The position numbers and the translations under genes are program-made. A stretch of DNA of 64,000 bases, from contig JAIXMN010000010.1 of the NCBI GenBank assembly GCA_025716815.1, positions 62,001-126,000 on the forward strand, in the 5' to 3' direction. Within the stretch, counting starts at the first letter, position 1. The number at the start of each line of letters is the position of its first letter. Below are positions 1 to 13,100 of this stretch, piece by piece. The notes beneath the pieces were generated by a model. It worked only from the letters and a program-made list of their open reading frames with translations, was not told the DNA's origin and made no database searches. Source of the DNA: Dichotomocladium elegans. Taxonomy: Eukaryota; Mucoromycota; Mucoromycetes; Mucorales; Lichtheimiaceae.

Positions 1-884
1 CATTGCCTCTGTCGATCCGGCTGGTGGTACAAACTAGACAATCAGCACGCTGTCGGGTCCCAGTTCATGCGGATTTTGAGCGTCATACGTCCCTGAGGAT
101 CAAAAGAGACGCTAATGAGTTGCAGTCTCGCCGCGGGTGACATCCCGCGATCAGTACCCATGTTTTGCGGCTTTCGCGCGCAACATGAAGACACTCCAAC
201 AGAGCCGGACGATCCACGAGGACAACATGATCAATACTCGAGCCCTATTTATCGATCATTTTAGCTAAATTTGACGACTAGGTTGTCGATGATCTGTCGA
301 GCTCATCGACGAACCAGTATCAACTCGAGTTGTTAAGCTCAAAGCGGTTGCCAATGTGTTAGCGATTAAACCACTGGCCTACGCTTTAAGGCAAAGAGAA
401 AGAAAGAGTTGCCATGCGTAAAAAGGGGCAATAGCAACCATTTCGAAGGCCATATTTTGCCAGCAACTATTCAACTTTGCATATTTTTAGCAGCGACTTT
501 CCAGATGCTCTTACCCAGTCAAGCGCAAAAAGAGTGCGCAACATGCAATCATCTTGGGGCTCCTTCCACTTCATCGCTACGGCCTAATTCTCAGCTAATG
601 CAGACTTTCAAACTGACAGCGCCTGACTATGGAAGCCCTGGAGTTTGCTAACAGATCTTTTTGTCTTTCCTCCATATTAGAAAGGACTTTATATACAAAG
701 AAATGGAACGAATTACCACACAGCTGTCCATCAAGGATTAACCAAGTGAAAGGGGAAAAAATGTAAGAATATACTATAGCTTAATGGAGAAAACATACTT
801 ATACATATATATATATAATATATATGTCGAGAGCGTATGCGTGCGAAAGATATGGAAATAAAACTGGATGAGACCGAAACATGT
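1..884. other. Intergenic / 3' flank of MUB1, no gene seen
   Basis: I see no supported gene. The longest open frame (409-651, +) is short, has no recognisable motif and no credible splice partners. An AT dinucleotide tract lies at about 803-826. The right part is the 3' flank of the minus-strand MUB1 gene. Confidence 0.5.
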
Positions 885-2199
885 CTAATGCATGGAAAGT
901 AAAGACTCTGTCGCGGGTGAAGATGCCTGCTGTTGCTGACCAGTGGAAGTGGTTGCGCTTGTTATGTTAGGGGTAGTTCCGTTTGCTGTGTTCGTTGGTG
1001 CTACCATCACCGCAGATGATGGGGGCTGGCGTTCTATGCACCACCATCGGTGGCCATCGTTCCATGCTCTGCTCTGGCATTGCTTGCTGCAATATTTCGC
1101 TTTACGGCAGCGGCGACATTTTGCAAACTCGCGTGGTTTTTGCTCCCGCCTTCTGCAATGCATGTTGACGCAGCTACGAATCCCACCCCTGGTCTCGTCC
1201 TTGCGACATGCGTTGCGCATGACCACCCCAGCCCAGTGTTGAATTGGAGTTGGATGTATAGGAAAGGTGAACTTCTCGACAACCGAGAATATATTAGCGT
1301 CATATCCAAAGTGGAAAAGATCTCGGATATGGGGATATTTCGAAAGATAGGCGAGCAGTTGGAGTGACATGAGAATATCCTCTTCCCGATAAAAGACGTT
1401 ATCAATATTCACTGAGGTGCTGCTGGCTGGTGCAAATATCTGTCGCTGTTTACGCTTATGTCGACGTTGCTCTTCCGATATTCTAACATAGGGAAATGTG
1501 TGCCGCTGCAATCTGCTTGACCTGCTGCCGTCGTCTGTCCTACTGACACTGTTTCTCCTACAGCTACTTTGTTTGAGTTTGCCGTTATCTGTCGCTGCTG
1601 CTGCTTCTGGCTCTGACATAAATGACGTGGGAGAAGAAGTCATCGCCGGTGCTCTTTCCACTTCAAAGACTGGTAAATCTTTGTGTGATGGGCGCTATAT
1701 CGACATCTACACACATACCTGTTTGGCTGGTTAAATTTGGTTCTCTCACGAATGGGCCTGCGGTCGATAGGAGGATGTGACGATCACCCTCCTGACTCTT
1801 TTCGTGAGACACCACCTCAAGCGCACGCAGAAAATTTTGGAGTATGCGAAGAACAACGGCCACCACTCCTGCTTCGACAACCCTTGTCCGAATCTGAGCA
1901 GTACCTCGGACCCCAACATTGACCACACATTGAAAGGCGATGGACCATTTCCACAAACCACGCAGATCGCTTGGTTGCTGCTGCGTGGAGAGAATTCGCA
2001 CAAGCTGCTCAAGTCCGCCATCTCGTGAGAGGATCTCCCGGATCCGAGGCGATGTCGAAGTTAAATAAGCCAAGTGTGTGAGTGAATTAATTAACGGGAG
2101 AGTTGCTGTACAGTCGAGTGCACGACGGTCATAAAGCGCAGAAGTAATGGACAGAGATGCGCGATTCTGGCTCGGGGAACAGAGATTAGGTTCGCGCAT
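885..2199 (-). CDS. MUB1: MUB1/samB-like MYND zinc-finger protein
   Basis: Two exons on the minus strand: 2199-1719 and 1669-885, with a 49-nt GT-AG intron (1670-1718) that joins in frame to give 421 residues. The start is set by the N-terminus MREPN...YDRRALDCT, followed by a run ending LINSLTHLAYLTST, which is how MUB1/samB proteins begin. Exon 1 is the conserved armadillo-like N-terminal region. Exon 2 carries a MYND-type zinc finger near residues 335-375 with the Cys pairs CRRC and CSKQC and the closing HRWWC. The tail is Ala/Thr/Gln-rich and disordered. In yeast Mub1 is the adaptor of the Ubr2 ubiquitin ligase that controls turnover of the proteasome-gene activator Rpn4; samB of Aspergillus affects polarity and septation. 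The gene is divergent from YAK1 across 1.5 kb. The identification is firm; the pathway role is by family. Confidence 0.93.
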
Positions 2200-3688
2200 T
2201 ATGATAAGATGACAATCATACAGAGGAAAGGGGTATTCTAGCGAGCACAAAAGAAAGAAAGGGTATGAAAAGAGGACTTTTCCCTTAATTATTTGTGCAC
2301 AGTAAGTCGACCGACTGCAGTGAAATTGGATGTGATTAATAAGGAAAAAGTTCTCTTCTAAGCAAGGAAAAGCCTGATCATCCCACCTAACTCCCAACTC
2401 CTAAAACAGTATGCAGCTGTGAGCTGCTCTTACAGTGCCTCTTCTATTCATCTATGCGCTGCACCAGTAGATCTGTGCCTTCTAGACAGGAATGACCCTT
2501 CGGGAAACAAAACGGCATTGACCATCCCGGCCCAGCGCTGCTGGTTTTGAAATCATTCTTAACCAGCCGTCCCTGATTTAAGCAATCACCCAACACCCTC
2601 GCATGGGAATACACAATTGCCATATACAGAAGCGTCCATCATCTGCAACAAAGTCCTTGGGATTCCATGTCCGTTAACGGAGAAGGGCGTATTACAGAAT
2701 GCGGGCGTCATTCTCAAATTCTCTCAATGAACTGCACAAGAGTGTTACTTTAAACCGCATTGATGAGGGCACATGTGCCGCCCTACTACAGAACATTTAT
2801 TCCATCGATTTATTCAAAAAACGAACGCAATTTGCAATAAAATGATGAAAGATCCAAGAGCGCCCCTACTGAGTGCGCCGAATGGGACATGACTGGCAAT
2901 GACTTTAGAAAACTGCGCTCTCTTTGATGAGCCTTGGATTCAATACATATTCACGTGACACTCAATGTGGCCTGGACCAAAAAGAGGACATCGTCCTGGT
3001 CGGTTGACAAGGTCACGGTAAAGACCCAACAGATTCCTGGGAAGCGAGATGTTGAAGACATGAAAACTTGCGAAGCGTCGAAAAATTAAGGCTGAGCGGT
3101 TTCAAAGGATTCTTATAGTATGATTATTGTCTGGTAGTCAATAAGCATCGTAGCAGATAGAAACATTAACGTTAGAACGGTTTGTCGAAGCATTGGTTTC
3201 CTGTAAATAAATGGAGGTTCTGATCAAACAATTTCTTTGTTATCAAATCCACTCCCGGCGGACTTTGGGTTTTCCTGCGATTGGAATGCCGAGAAGCTGG
3301 TGCTTCTGGTGCTGCTCATGGTCTGCCCATACTGCTACTCTGTCTCTCTCCCTTTTTTCTCTGTGCTGATTATCCACAGCAATATCTGTCTAACCCAATG
3401 GACATCGGGTTGCAAGTTACATCCTTTGGAGAAGGATTAATAACTAAAGTACTTTTTGAAATTATGGTATCTCTCATATAATGCACATGACATCGGTGCC
3501 TTGCCTCCGTGCATAAACATAAAGAAAAAGTATTCGCCATATCACCATCATCTGTCCGATCTCAGCTCGTCGGTTCATGTCAGCTGAGGTACCCGACCTT
3601 GCGCTCCCTTCCCGATGTCAGCTACACAAACAAATGGACTTCATCTCTTCCCTTCTGCCTTCATGCAATATCAGCTGCTGCTGCTGTA
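2200..3688. promoter_or_regulatory. Divergent intergenic region between MUB1 and YAK1
   Basis: About 1.5 kb separating two divergently transcribed genes, so it must hold both promoters and 5' UTRs. A pyrimidine-rich tract lies at about 3340-3363, upstream of the YAK1 start. I see no other coding sequence or repeat. Confidence 0.4.
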
Positions 3689-6373
3689 ATGATAGCAACT
3701 CATCACTCGTCCATACCAATGACAAACCAGTCCTACACATCGTACCAAGACAACGGACACGGTCTTTCCTCGTGTACCGAGAGCGTCAGCAGCGGAAGCC
3801 TGGCACCCACCAACTCGTCTGGAAAAAACATGGCTACCTCTCCATCTCGGTTGTTTACAGCTGATGAAATCAACGCTGCAAGAAGCGAGATTGATTCATC
3901 TATTGCCAGCACGGATCTCATTAACATCAACAGTCCCCCTGGGGATGAAACATGGAATGGAGTCTCGATGGAGGTCATGATTAACCATCGCCAAATTGCG
4001 GAGGTGGCTCAGACTTCTTCTGCTCTGCCCTGTTGTAGGTCCGCTTTTCGCCCTGCCAAACCTGGTAATTTGAAAATAGACATCCAAATCAAAGGTAGAC
4101 GACCGCAGGTACGACGTATCACCAAGGGAACCTTGATGTGAAGATATTCTAACTTGTATGTACTTATGTTCATGGACATATTCACAGAATTATCTGCGAC
4201 TTGTCACAGTAGATATTGCCAAGGCATACACATCGTTCTCATACAATTCCTGCGAGATACCCCGACGCGTCCTGACATATCCGGGGAAGCCCACCAGAAA
4301 TGATGGAGCGGACAACGAGAACGATGACTATATTATTCGTGTAAACGAAGTCCTAGGAAAAGGAGACATGCAGTGAGTTCTTGCGCACATCTGACGGTCT
4401 AACCACATCATCCAACCGCCTACTGCGCAAAAGATACAGGGTAATCGATATTCTTGGGCGCGGAATGTTCGGCCAGGTCGTCAAATGTGAACAGATACAG
4501 ACGAAAAAGTTAGTTTGCGTCAAAATAATTAAGAACCGGCGCGAATATGCAAAACAAGGGTATATGGAAGTAGACATGTTGCAGTGGGTATGTGCCATTT
4601 TTTCCCCGATACTGTTGTAGTACATAGTCACTTTGATTAAATTATATCGTAGCTCCAATACAAGGTTCCAGTCAAGGATCAACATCATATTTTACAGCTC
4701 TACGACTCATTTCACCACAGAAATCATCTATGCATCACCTATGAGCTTCTCTCCTACAATCTCCACGACCTTCTAAAGCACAACAAGTTCAGAGGGTTGC
4801 CAATCAACATGGTCCGTGTGTTCACCGTCCAGCTATTGGAAACATTGGTACTGCTCAAAGATGCCACGGTGATTCACTGTGATATTAAGCCAAGCAATAT
4901 ACTTCTTAAAAGGTTCATCAAACTCCTGTAGTGCCACATGTTGAAAGTTCGACTGATCTCTGTTGATTGCCCGTAGAGCCCATTCGCCAGAGATCAAAAT
5001 CGCTGACTACGGTTCAGCAATACATGATAGCATGTCTTTTAGTTTCCCATGCATGCAAACAAGAAACTATAGAGCGCCGGAAGTTATCCTTGGAAATCCT
5101 TATACATATGCCGTCGACATGTGGTCACTGGGCTGCACGATTGCTGAACTGTTTATCGGCGTTCCTTTGCTGCCTGGGACTTCGGATGCTCACCAATTAA
5201 CTCAAATAACGAACATGTTTGGGTAACAAGAGAAAGAAAATTGACGTGCGCATATACTTATCCGCATCCTTGCTCTCACCAATTACCCAGAGAGCCACCT
5301 CCTTACATGCTTGAAAATGGGACGAGAACAATGAATTTTTCGAATCCCACACAGCATATGATACCCATTTACTATAACGCACATCAACCGAAAGTTAAGC
5401 TCGTTGACGTGATTATTAATTATGATGACACTTCCCCTGGCGGACAGGCTCGTCATCAAACATTCTTCCAAACCGCGCCTATCAAATCACTCTCGCAGGA
5501 AGGTATTCTGAACATCGCATCAATCTCTCCTCGATCGCATTTCCTCTCACCATTATCATGACAGAGCTCAGCGAAAGGCTTGCTCTAGCTGACTTTCTGC
5601 AAGGGCTATTGACGATCGATCCGCTGAAGCGCTGGACACCTATGCAAGCAATGCAGCATCCCTTTGTCATAGGAAATTCATCCAGAGACCCCTTTGTTGG
5701 ATTAAGCGACGTCCCAACTGTCACTGAGAAGCAATCTCGTCCCTTAGATCATACAAATACGACTATTGACTCAATGTCAATACCGTTATTACCCGCAATG
5801 CCAGCCGATACGCAAGCTAACCTTCATCCGCTCCCAATAAAGCAAGCGCCAAAAGAAATCAGCACACCGTTTCAGTCACCAATTGTAGATTCAAAACAGG
5901 AACCGCAAGCATCAGCGACCATTCCATCTGCCCTAAAACAGCCACCCCAGGGAAATAACTCAGGTTCCATATTGAAAACGAAGAATGGCTTGACAACGGC
6001 AACAACCAGCTTCAGCCGTCCGAGTCTTCGAAAGGTTAAAATTGATCCAATGGTGGAAATCAAGTCTTACCAGATCTCGGACGAGATCCTGTCGATCACC
6101 TCCGCTGAGGATCTTACAGATGACGATAAGGATGATCGTGCCACTTCGTTCTACAAGCATAATAATACTACCATTGTCCAGTTGCGCAGTAGCGACAACT
6201 CATTGTCTTCTAACACAGCTTCCATCGAGGACAACAACAGTGATGACAACGCCTCCTCGTACAGGACGCTCAAAACCGATCAACTTAAGAATAGCTATTG
6301 GCGGGGGAGAAGTTCCTCATGGCACGCAGGCGAGACTGAAGGCGGAAGTTTGATGATTGGAATAAAGGAGTGA
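3689..6373 (+). CDS. YAK1: YAK1-family dual-specificity (DYRK) protein kinase
   Basis: Seven exons join in frame: 3689-4108, 4188-4372, 4434-4587, 4653-4912, 4977-5222, 5291-5502, 5565-6373, giving 761 residues. The start is the first ATG after the last in-frame upstream region; 3719 is an alternative. The pre-kinase box [11 protein letters not shown] and NEN(D)DYI..VN is diagnostic of Yak1. The kinase domain spans about residues 203-530: glycine loop [11 protein letters not shown] lysine, catalytic [10 protein letters not shown], metal motif DYG in place of DFG, then APEV and the subdomain with DMWSLGCT. The C-terminus is Ser/Thr/Asn-rich and unstructured. Yak1 kinases restrain growth under PKA/TOR control and promote stress responses. 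Oddity: the DYRK activation-loop YxY is F-P-C here, so the autophosphorylated tyrosine is missing. SKN7, a stress regulator, follows 0.66 kb downstream. Confidence 0.94.
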
Positions 6374-7029
6374 ATTGGAGAAGTCAGCTACCTCCAGCGC
6401 TTTTTGAAGAAGCAGTAAAAGTGGCACAGACCTGGACTGCTAGAGTATGATCTGTACGGCCCAGTAGGCGTATTTGCCAGAAACGCCCCAGAGGAACCGC
6501 CACTATGTATGTAACTGTTCTACGATGAGAGAGAAGTTACTTCATGTCCAAGACGTTTTTCTGGGAGTTGGGGAGGGGCGCGCTCGGGAAGGGCGAGCTT
6601 GAGGTGACTGTATAGGCTAAAGCAGTGATCGCTTTCGTTTCGGTGACAGATTTTACACTGCCCGGCACAAATCCGGTTGCTATTCCGCACTTATGTAGAT
6701 CTATGTACTCAGGCACAAGATCGCCTGGACTTAATCCAAAGTCGTGCGATCGGCCCTGGAAGCTGACCATCTCTTAGGCATATCTGCACCACCCTAGACT
6801 GGTAACATCAAAAGCCTGGTCTGGCTGTTGGAACTTATCGCTCCCCAACAAAGCGTATACTATTCTTTTGGGTCACAAATTAAGATCGCTGCGGAATCGG
6901 TGTATTTTGTACGACATTGTCTTTTATATTTTTTGATAGTCGAAACCATGCGGGGACACACATCAATATGCTGCCTAGTTTGTATTTAGTGTATTCTTCT
7001 GTCTTGTTCGTTTTCCGCTCTAAAGTGCA
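6374..7029. other. YAK1-SKN7 intergenic region
   Basis: Contains the 3' UTR of YAK1 and the promoter of SKN7. A minus-strand open frame (6537-6770) has no recognisable family and is treated as chance. Confidence 0.4.
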
Positions 7030-9090
7030 ATGGTCATCTCAACTGCGACAATATCTTCAGCCGCAGTCCCCGCGTCATCCGACATTAACCCTGTAAATGT
7101 CAAAAAAAGGAATGCGGTCTCGCAACAGAAACGAGTGAACGACGCTAGTAGTAGCTACAGCGGCAATGGTACAGGCGTACCGGAATTCGTGAACAAGCTT
7201 TTTTGGTCCGTATTCAGATCAACTTGGCCGACATTCATTGACTAACCCCTCTCCGGCACCTTCAGCATTCTGGAAAAATCTATATATCCACATATATTCT
7301 CGTGGAACTCCACAGGCGACGCTTTTGTTGTCAAGGATCCAAGTGAATTCGCAAAGGTCATTCTTCCCAACCATTTCAAACACTCCAACTTCTCAAGTTT
7401 CGTACGGCAGCTGAATAAATATGGTTGGTGTACGAGCCTCGTAGCGGCTTCAACTTGTGTGCTGTGCTGCTCCATAGCTAACGGCCTGAGTATTTCAAAC
7501 ACTAAACAGACTTCCATAAAGTCCGGAATACAGACGACCGCCGGCGACGCGTGTACGGAGATCAGGTAAAATGACACCATCAACAGAAGCGTCTTTTTCT
7601 TCTCTTGGAATCTAATGAAACGCGTATTGCGATAATACAGGAATGGGAGTTTCAGCATCGCAACTTTAAGTTCAACCGAAGAGATCTCCTGGAGGGTATT
7701 AAGGTTCATTTGCATATACCAAGAGTAAGCCGCAAATTCTTATCCAGATGTCTGTGTAGAGAAAACCGTCCGGAAAGTCAACCGCGCGTGCGGCTACTGG
7801 AAATAACAGCAGTAATACCAATGAGGATACAATTTCACAGCCTTCTTCGTCTAGCGCGTTGAATTCCCAATCAAACACAAAGACCTCCCTCATCAATTTG
7901 CAAGATCAAGTCCAGGAATTGCAACAAGCACACAAAAACATGATCTCCCAAATTCAAGCCTATGATATTAAATTCAGCGGCCTCCTCAGAGCATTAGACA
8001 CGTTGCACGGCAATGTGGCGTCGCAAGAAGTGCTGATCCGGGATATTATGCAACAAGTATCAAACCAAAGTAAGGAGTGCGATTCGCTTACCCAACGCAG
8101 TGCTTGCTGAAATGCATTTTTTAAATGAAAGGTGACGACAATAATGCCAGTTTTTCGGCAGCAAGCAGCAGCATACAAAATACACTTCATAAATATGGAG
8201 TAGTGTCACAGGCTAATAAAGAGCAAATGAATCGGATATCAAGTCTTTTGGAACTGAGCGGACCCAGCAGAGCACAGACACCCTGGACCCCGAGCAGCAC
8301 ACATCTCGCGTCCACGGTACCTTTCTCTTCTCCTGCACCTCTTCATGTTGCCATAAAAACTGCTACTGCTATAAACCCGACCGTAGCCGCATCGCAAAAA
8401 GCAATTGCCCCGGGGTGGTCCATACCTCCGCATGTACTACTCGTTGATGACGATTTGATATTCCGACGAATCTCCACTAGGCTTTTGCAGGTCGCGGGTT
8501 GCACCATTGACGTCGCTACGGACGGACTTGAGGCAATAACAAAACTTGGATCGGGGTCATATGATATTGTGCTCATGGTAAAATGAAGAGCGGGGCGATG
8601 GAGTTCGATTTCTGTTCTAATTAAAATTCAGGATATTATGATGCCCAAGCTTGATGGCATCTCAGCGACACGAAATATACGACAGTACGATACGTGGACC
8701 CCTATTATTTCTATGACATCCAATACAACTGAGCGCGATGTCCAGGAATACATTCTTAGTGGCATGACAGATGTATTGCCCAAGCCATTGGACAGTCGCA
8801 CGCTTCGCAAATTGCTCGAACGTTATTGTGCTCACCTCAAAGCCGTCCGGCGCGTTTTGCACGATGATGCACTTAAGATTGCCGGTGCCAAAGGCATCTG
8901 CGATAGCAAGGGTAAAACTTCCATCGCTTCAGTGTGCCCATCACAGTCGACGCGCCTGATGCAGCAACCTTTAGTCCCGGAAGTGCATGAACTTGACCAC
9001 CAATGGCTGGAGTCCTTAGCAAATGAATCGGATCGACTACCACCCCGGCTTACGAAAAAGCAAAAGGTTTCGGATAGTGGCCCGGATTGA
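7030..9090 (+). CDS. SKN7: SKN7/PRR1 transcription factor: HSF DNA-binding domain plus response-regulator receiver
   Basis: Seven exons: 7030-7205, 7266-7423, 7510-7565, 7641-7703, 7760-8069, 8132-8577, 8632-9090, joining in frame to 555 residues. The HSF-type DNA-binding domain (about residues 50-150) shows [31 protein letters not shown] and the wing [15 protein letters not shown] coiled-coil stretch follows at roughly 185-260. The receiver domain (about 350-475) has LLVDDD, the phospho-acceptor Asp at the start of DIMMPK (about residue 404, immediately after the last intron), and the conserved Lys in LPKP (about 453). This domain order is specific to Skn7/Prr1, the nuclear output of the Sln1-Ypd1-type phosphorelay for oxidative, osmotic and wall stress. 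All receiver key residues are present, so phosphorelay control is expected. The identification is secure. Confidence 0.96.
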
Positions 9091-10185
9091 TCTTCCTTTT
9101 CTTTCATAAAAGTATTGACTCCGTTGAATCTGAGTAACAATAGAATTATGACCGATCTAATTTGTGTAATGTAACACAACAAAACGTAGAAAAAAAAATC
9201 GCTGACCGACATTCAAATCTGACAGTTGAGGCTGAGTGTAAAGTGGAACGTTTTCCTCGATGCTATGGAATTGGCCCAAACAACGGCTCCTCATAAATTA
9301 CGTACGTATCCACCTTTTTGATAATATCCTTAAGGATCTTGAGATAATGACCATGCCCATCATACGCTGTCGGCACATTTAGTCAAGTTATCCTTGGAGT
9401 TTTGGCTTGGGTACTTGAGATCATCAAATCTCTTGAAAGTAGCTCAGAAGCTGCTCGAGGGCAGCGGATGAATTCTCATCAATGCATTCCATAATAAGGA
9501 TCTTGTGTTCTTCATCAAGTATACCTGAACGACTGCTGGTAGCTTCGTTTCTTAAACATACTGTCAAGTACTGCAACATCCGTTGCTGGGGGTCAACGGG
9601 ATTGTATTTCTACGTATCTGCTTTGTACCAAGTGGGTCACTCACAACCCTTTCATATGTACATGAATTTGCAAAACCTGGCCTTGTCTAGGCTGGTGCAA
9701 GTTGTGTAACTGTGCATGCTTCTTATCGTCAAAATTCTGTCTGTACAATCCCATGATTACTCCCGCTGCAAGATGAACTACACACATGTGCGTGTTTTGT
9801 GGGCGGGGCGGGGAACAAACAATCTGAGAAGTATAACTCCCTTGTCAATGGCATCGTCCATAGGCTCAGAGCAGTACGTACATATGTAATCACCATTTGC
9901 TCAATTCAGCAACATGGACGCGGTCCATTTTCGTAAAAGACACGATGGCTCATTTCAGAGTGGCGGGCTTGTATCGAAAGGAAAAGGATCGACAGGGCGA
10001 AAAGACTGATGTATTCTTTTTGGCAAATGCAGGATTTTGATGCATATAAACGTTTCACAAAGCACTGATAAAAGATCTTGCTTGTTTTACACCCGAGAGT
10101 AGAGCCCATTTATCATTACATGAGATGCCTCAAGATATAAACTTCCCACGCGCCGTGTATGTGTGTTTTTCACTTTGCAACTGGG
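9091..10185. other. SKN7-chitin synthase intergenic region
   Basis: No supported gene. Short open frames on both strands (for example 9482-9709 + and 9906-10109 -) show no motif or splice continuity. The right end must hold the chitin synthase promoter. Confidence 0.4.
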
Positions 10186-13100
10186 ATGGCATCTTCAGAA
10201 CCACAACCTGCTCGTTCAGTCATTCGCTCTACTTCTAGTAGCTCGATGCATTTGGAGACACATACATTTCCAGCGAGTCATACACCCTATGAACAAGAGG
10301 ATAATCCGGTCGAGGGCGAATCCATTGTTAGTGATCGATGTATCAGCAGCCATGGAAAACATAGCAGATCTCAGGTTCCTCATAATCAATATCGTACTGA
10401 CCAAGAAAGTCAATGTCCTTCTTGTCACTATCATCATCAACAAGCTGCCACTATGTCTTCGAGCAGTGGCGATGCTTCGGGCACAATGGCAAACTTTCAT
10501 CAGCAGCAATGGAATGGTAAAGCAATCCATGTTGGAGCTGCTACTTTGTCGCATGAACATCTGGCTCGGCAAAGTTCGGTTCGTCGGTATATCGCCGATA
10601 CACTCCGTCACGGGCAAGCTGTGCTTGGTCGATCTGCGTCAAGAAGCAGTAGTGTCCAACACCACGGTGGAGCCGTTAATTTTTTAGCCTCCAGCAAAAA
10701 ATCGTTTGGCTGTCAGGATGCATGGATAGTGTATTGCCATCTCTTGACCTGCTGCATCCCTAATGCGGTCTTGGGCGTCTGTGGTATGTTCATACGTATC
10801 TCATTCGTCCCGTTGTCGGAATATTTTATAGCGTGCGTACATGTTTCCATACAATATGATTGAGCATTGTCCGCTCTATTTTTTGAACTACTGTAGGTAT
10901 ACCAAAAGGGCCGGGCCGGGCCGCGTGGCGAGAGAAAATGGGCCTCGTGTCGCTGATTTTACTCGTGATGGGTCTCGTTGGCTTCGTAACCTTTGCGTTC
11001 TCATCTGTGGTTTGTCCCGATCCACCGTTGACTATCAAAGGCGGGGAAGTCAGCCGAAAATATGTCATTATTCGTGGGTGGGCGTACATGCTTGACGGCT
11101 GGGACGGCCATCCACCCATCGGTCGATACGACATTGCACAGCCAATAAGCGTGGTCTATCCGCCAGTAAACGCAGGTGGGATGGATGCAACGTTCATGTT
11201 CCAAGAAGCACAGGCTGAACACTGCCAAGCTGTGCTTACCACCCGCGATACCTTGCCGACAATTTTTCCATGCCAGCTGTTCAATCCAAATGACACGACG
11301 CTAGACGCCTCAGCCCCTGTTGCATGCCATCCCTCGGCTAGCGCTCACCTACTACTCCGAGATTTCAAAAACCAAGGTGTTCCGCAGGCGCGATCTGCAA
11401 ACTCGAACCGTTTGCCCTCGGTTGTCAAAGCGAGCCGTGTGTATTATGACTGGGAAAGCATCTCCAAAACACCGGGATTAATGGTTTTTGACGGGTAAGG
11501 GAGGAACAAAGACGAGAAACGCTGCGCGATGCTCATTAAACTACCCTAGCGATGTCGTCAACCTAAACCTGCTCCATTTCATGTCCAACACGACGACGTT
11601 GCGGAGTCACAATGGCCTGATAAGTCGTATTTTAGACCACCCTCAAGGTTTTGCAAACAGAGACATGACCAAAACCATCGTATCCAGTCGTTGGGAAACG
11701 GAGGCAGAATGCCTCAAGAGCCTCATCAAGGTCGGGTCAGTCGACACCCTAAGTATTGGATGCATGGCTTCGCAGCTCATTCTGGACCTTTCGTTTGCTG
11801 TCATTCTCGGAGTGATCCTTGTCCGCTTCGTACTTGCCGTTTTGTTCAGTTGGTCGCTGAGCTGGCGCCTTGGCAACTCCACATCCTACAGAGTCCAGAC
11901 ACAGCGCAGAGTCGGGATCAAAGGTTCGATCGAGGATATACCGATCTCTGCTCCTCCTCTGAATGCTGGCAGCGACATAAAACCGTCATCATCAGAAAGG
12001 CGGCGTGGATTGTTCGGAAAGAATCCGCTTCCGCGACGATCAAGGTTTTCCCATCCTCTTTCGACGCCAGCCAGGTATAGCCCGGGGCACGTCGTCCCAG
12101 TCATCTGGAAAACACCTTCAAGGTACCATTACGCTCCTCATGTCGTTTGCTTCATGAAACTAAAGTCGGTTTCGTTTGGTTCAGCACTCGCAAAAGGTAT
12201 AGAGCTCGTCGGCCCTCCCCTCGAATGCGCTCCGAGACAGATCCGCCCTCGCCATTTTCAGGCGCATCCCCATCATCGTCCAGACGTGCGGTGCCTCAGC
12301 CATCGACGGGCCTGATGCCACTCATTTTTCCACGGGCCCACACCATATGTCTTGTGACCTGCTATTCTGAAGGTTCCGAAGGCGTACGAACCACGCTCGA
12401 CTCGATTGCGACGAGTGATTATCCGAACTCGCACAAGCTCATTCTTGTTGTATGTGACGGCATCATTACCGGCCAGGGAGAGTCCAGGTCCACACCCGAC
12501 GTGTGTCTGAGCATGATGGAAGATCTCATAGTACCGCCAGACAATGTCGAACCGGCAGCTTATGTAGCAGTAGCCGACGGTCTGAAGAAGAACAACATGG
12601 CCAAGGTATACGCCGGATTTTACAAGTATGATCCGAGCACGGTCTCCTCGGAAAATCAGCAGAGGGTTCCCATGGTCGTCATCGTAAAGTGTGGCCTTCC
12701 GGGGGAGCGTGCAAAGCCTGGCAATCGAGGCAAGCGCGACTCTCAGATGATCCTAATGCGATTTATGCAAAAGGTCATTTTTGACGAACGCATGACCCAA
12801 ATGGAGTATGCATTTTTTTGCGCCATATGGCAGGTGTCCGGCATCCCAGCAGACCGTTATGAGTTCGTCATGATGGTCGATGCAGACAAAAAGTCTTTCC
12901 GGACGCATTGAACTGTCTCGTATCCTGTGCTATAAGAGACCCTTACATTTCTGGCCTCTGTGGCGAAACAAAAATCGCGAACAAGACTGCTAGCTGGGTG
13001 AGCATGATCCAAGGTAAGGAGAGCCGGGCTGGATAGGCTGCATCGTCTCCTAACGATTGGGTTTGGGATTCAAACTGCGGGAAGATGATAATAGTGTTTG

